Positions 62,019 through 64,000 of a stretch of 64,000 nucleotides of DNA are shown one piece after another. The stretch's first letter is position 1. Each line of letters begins with the position of its first letter. The notes beneath the pieces were generated by a model. It saw only the letters and a list, made by a program, of their open reading frames with translations. It did no database searches and had not been told where the DNA came from. The position numbers and the translations under genes were made by a program. Origin of the DNA: Caulobacteraceae bacterium (GTDB lineage Bacteria; Pseudomonadota; Alphaproteobacteria; Caulobacterales; Caulobacteraceae); NCBI GenBank assembly GCA_031291645.1, contig JARLIQ010000028.1:1-64000 (forward strand). Direction: 5' to 3'.

Positions 62019-63098
62019 TTAGGAGAGCAGCCGCGGCACCGCCGCGACGCCGATGTGGAAGTTGCCGCGATCGTCGGTCTTGGACGAACGATGGGCCGAG
62101 CGGTCCTGCACGACGCTGTTCTTGCCGAAGCCGGGGATCACCGGCCGCGCGCCGTTGCGCTTCAGCCAGAGACGCAGCAGGTGGCGGCGGCGTTGCGGCT
62201 CGGCGAAGTCCTTGAACTCGGTGCGCGAGTGCAGGGCGGCGTAGTTCGACAGCCACTGGATGTCGCCGGGACGGAAGTCCATCTCGATCGCCATGCCGGG
62301 TTCGTAGGTGATCTCGTCGAACAGCTTGAGCACCTCGACCTGCTCGGGCGTCAGCCGCGGCGCCTCCGGATACTCCTGGGCGGTGAAGATGTAGAGCGCG
62401 CCCGCGTACATGCTGAACACGCCGTCGGTCAGGTCGATGATCGGCGAGGTGTAGGTGTTGGCCGGGGACTCATGGTCCTGGCGGCGCCAGTCCCAGTGGA
62501 ACGGCTCGAGCAGCAGAGGGGCGAGGTCGGGCCGGCGGCGCAGGATCTCGTTGTAGATCTCCGCGCCCGAGACCAGGCACGAGGCGCCGCCTTCCTTGGC
62601 GGGCCGCAGGCACATCAGGGCGACGATGTCCGAGCTGTCCGAGTGGAACACCAGCTTGTCGCGGACCTTGGACGAGAGGGCGGTCGGATCGTCCATCGTC
62701 TTGTCCGAGGTGGCGTAGACGTGGTCCAGGAGGTCGCCCATCTCGTTCTGGCGCATGGGCTCGCCCATGTGCAGGCCGAGGATGAAGTAGATCGCCGCCG
62801 ACAGGGCGTCGGAATAGAGGTGGGTGCGCAGGCCTCGCACCAGCACGAAGCCGCGGCCGGTGTCGACGTCGCGGCCCCATTCGGCCACCGCTTCGGCGCA
62901 GGTGGTCACCGGATAGTCCGCCGCGGTCACGAACCGCATGTCCGGGTCGTCCTCGACGAACTTGGCGCCCAGCTTTTCCAGCTCGGCCACCTGGGCCTCG
63001 GACAGGCGATAGATCCAGTCCTGCTTCTTGATCAGCTGGTCGCCGCGCCAGGCGGCGGCGGTGGTGACGGGCTTGAGGGTCGGTACGGCTATGTTCAT
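62019..63098 (-). CDS. TauD/TfdA-like 2-oxoglutarate dioxygenase
   Basis: The protein has 359 residues from the ATG at 63098 (MNIAVPTLKPVT). The Fe(II) ligands are in KLVFHSDSSDIVALMCL (His-X-Asp) and SNYAALHSRTEFKDFAEPQRRRHLLRLWL, which also holds the co-substrate Arg. It belongs to the TfdA-like branch and differs from the first dioxygenase at 35490-36398. Substrate unknown. It is on the same strand as, and downstream of, a LysR gene, which may control it. Confidence 0.85.
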   Translation of the reverse strand: MNIAVPTLKPVTTAAAWRGDQLIKKQDWIYRLSEAQVAELEKLGAKFVEDDPDMRFVTAADYPVTTCAEAVAEWGRDVDTGRGFVLVRGLRTHLYSDALSAAIYFILGLHMGEPMRQNEMGDLLDHVYATSDKTMDDPTALSSKVRDKLVFHSDSSDIVALMCLRPAKEGGASCLVSGAEIYNEILRRRPDLAPLLLEPFHWDWRRQDHESPANTYTSPIIDLTDGVFSMYAGALYIFTAQEYPEAPRLTPEQVEVLKLFDEITYEPGMAIEMDFRPGDIQWLSNYAALHSRTEFKDFAEPQRRRHLLRLWLKRNGARPVIPGFGKNSVVQDRSAHRSSKTDDRGNFHIGVAAVPRLLS

Positions 63099-63229
63099 CG
63101 TCCGGCGGGGTCCCTTGGACGCTGGCGCGCAAGGAAGACCGCCAGCCTGGATACCGGATACCAAATCGTCGCAAAATCATCTTGCACGACGGCGAAGCAA
63201 AACTTTCGCCCGCGGCGTCGGGGCCCGGC

Positions 63230-64000
63230 CTACGCCGCCGGGACGGGCGCCCCCGCCCATCCGAGGTCACGGCCGATCGCCTCGGCCGCGCCGCGAGCCT
63301 CGCCCGCGCCCGGCAACCCGGCGCGCAGGCTGGCCAGGAACGGGCTGGCCGCCACCAGCTCGCGCGCCCGCGGGGCGAATTGGAAGCCGACCTCGCGCAC
63401 GGCCTCGAAGCCGGCCAGGCGCGGACGGCGAAGGTCCGGATGGCGATAGCTGTTCGGCATCACCGTCAGGCCCAGTCCCGCGCAGACCAGGGCCAGCACC
63501 TTGTCGTCGTTGGCGCTGCGATAGGCGAACTCGGGCCGCACGTTGTGGGCGGTGAAGAACCGGCTGGTCTCCGACAGCGCCTCGCACTGGCGGCGCACGA
63601 TCATGGTCTCGGCCGCCAGTTCCTCCGGCTCGACCGCCTCGGCCTCGGCCAGGCGGTGGGTGCGGGCCAGCGCCAGGGCGTAGCCCTCGGTGAACAGCGG
63701 CTCCTGCTCGAACCGCCCGCCGGCCTGCATCAGGGTCAGGGCCACGTCGATCCGGCCCTGGTCCAGGAGGTTGGCCAGCTCCCGCGCCGAGCCGTCCAGG
63801 ATCTCGATGCGTTCGGGCGCGCCGGCCTCCTGGTGGCGGCGCACCGGCTCGGCGACCAGCGCCGTCGGGACGGTGGCCAGCAGGCCCACCCGCAGCAGCC
63901 GGGGCCGCTGGAGGCCGGACACCTCCTCGATCGCCTGGTTGAACTCGTGGACGATCCGCCGCGCGCGGACCAGGAACCGGCTGCCGGCGTCGGTCAGGTG
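63230..64000 (-). CDS. LysR-family regulator, C-terminal part (N-terminus outside window)
   Basis: The frame is open to the right end of the window (256 codons). It opens with LTDAGSRFLVRARRIVHEFNQAIEEV, the end of the LysR DNA-binding domain linker helix, and continues with the periplasmic-binding-like effector domain (RVGLLATVPTALVAEPVRRHQ, ILDGSARELANLLDQGRIDVALTL, LVCAGLGLTVMPNSYRH). It runs in the same direction as the dioxygenase gene, 131 bp away, so it may regulate that gene. The helix-turn-helix itself lies beyond the window. Confidence 0.88.
   Translation of the reverse strand, partial: HLTDAGSRFLVRARRIVHEFNQAIEEVSGLQRPRLLRVGLLATVPTALVAEPVRRHQEAGAPERIEILDGSARELANLLDQGRIDVALTLMQAGGRFEQEPLFTEGYALALARTHRLAEAEAVEPEELAAETMIVRRQCEALSETSRFFTAHNVRPEFAYRSANDDKVLALVCAGLGLTVMPNSYRHPDLRRPRLAGFEAVREVGFQFAPRARELVAASPFLASLRAGLPGAGEARGAAEAIGRDLGWAGAPVPAA

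Overview
The window is high-GC DNA with dense, short-spaced genes, many TonB-dependent receptors, a Caulobacter-like mreB-mreC-mreD-mrdA-rodA cell-shape operon and alphaproteobacterial intergenic repeats. I infer a chromosomal segment of a Caulobacterales species (Caulobacter or Phenylobacterium type). No rRNA, tRNA, CRISPR array, replication origin or prophage was recognised. The only clear mobile element is one IS1182-like insertion sequence.

Layout. 1-7.7 kb: end of an unknown protein, a dipeptide epimerase, two MFS transporters, a DUF1176 protein, a DUF423 membrane protein, an epoxide-hydrolase-like protein and a proline iminopeptidase. 7.7-13.5 kb: a Tat-exported PhoD-type phosphatase, a TonB-dependent receptor and a divergent regulator with two TetR DNA-binding domains; a 24-bp direct repeat occurs twice between receptor and regulator. 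13.5-19.3 kb: the elongasome operon, with ATGA overlaps linking mreC, mreD, mrdA and rodA. 19.5-22.2 kb: a DMT permease and the insertion sequence, which sits in a palindrome. 22.2-32.6 kb: a DUF917 (thiohydantoin-desulfurase-like) and hydantoinase pair, a TonB-dependent receptor, a MalT-like LuxR regulator, an amidohydrolase and an M20 peptidase; this looks like uptake and hydrolysis of a cyclic amide or peptide-like compound. 32.9-42.2 kb: MarR regulator, isochorismatase-fold protein, drug exporter, TauD-type dioxygenase, sugar-type permease, TonB-dependent receptor and arylsulfotransferase-like protein.

42.3-49.9 kb is a complete histidine utilisation locus: hutU, hutG, hutH and hutI on the minus strand, and hutF and hutC divergent on the plus strand. 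A TGTATATACA-type palindrome between hutI and hutF is the probable HutC operator. Because both HutF and HutG are present, histidine should be degraded through formimidoylglutamate and formylglutamate to glutamate. A ParDE toxin-antitoxin pair with its own operator follows.

50.6-51.6 kb holds the most unusual item. A short leader reading frame with a Met/Thr/Ile cluster is followed by mutually exclusive antiterminator and terminator hairpins, then two small genes. The second encodes a stand-alone ACT domain of the acetolactate-synthase small-subunit type; the first is unrecognised but may be a LeuA/CimA-type allosteric domain. Two regulatory-sized proteins under an amino-acid attenuator, with no catalytic subunit beside them, deserve follow-up.

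51.6-64 kb: a MarR-GNAT fusion, a MerR regulator, an XRE/ImmA-type regulator, and catabolic enzymes (enoyl-CoA hydratase, aminotransferase, alkyl sulfatase, amidohydrolase, RibD-like reductase, acyl-CoA dehydrogenase, a second TauD-type dioxygenase), ending inside a LysR regulator.
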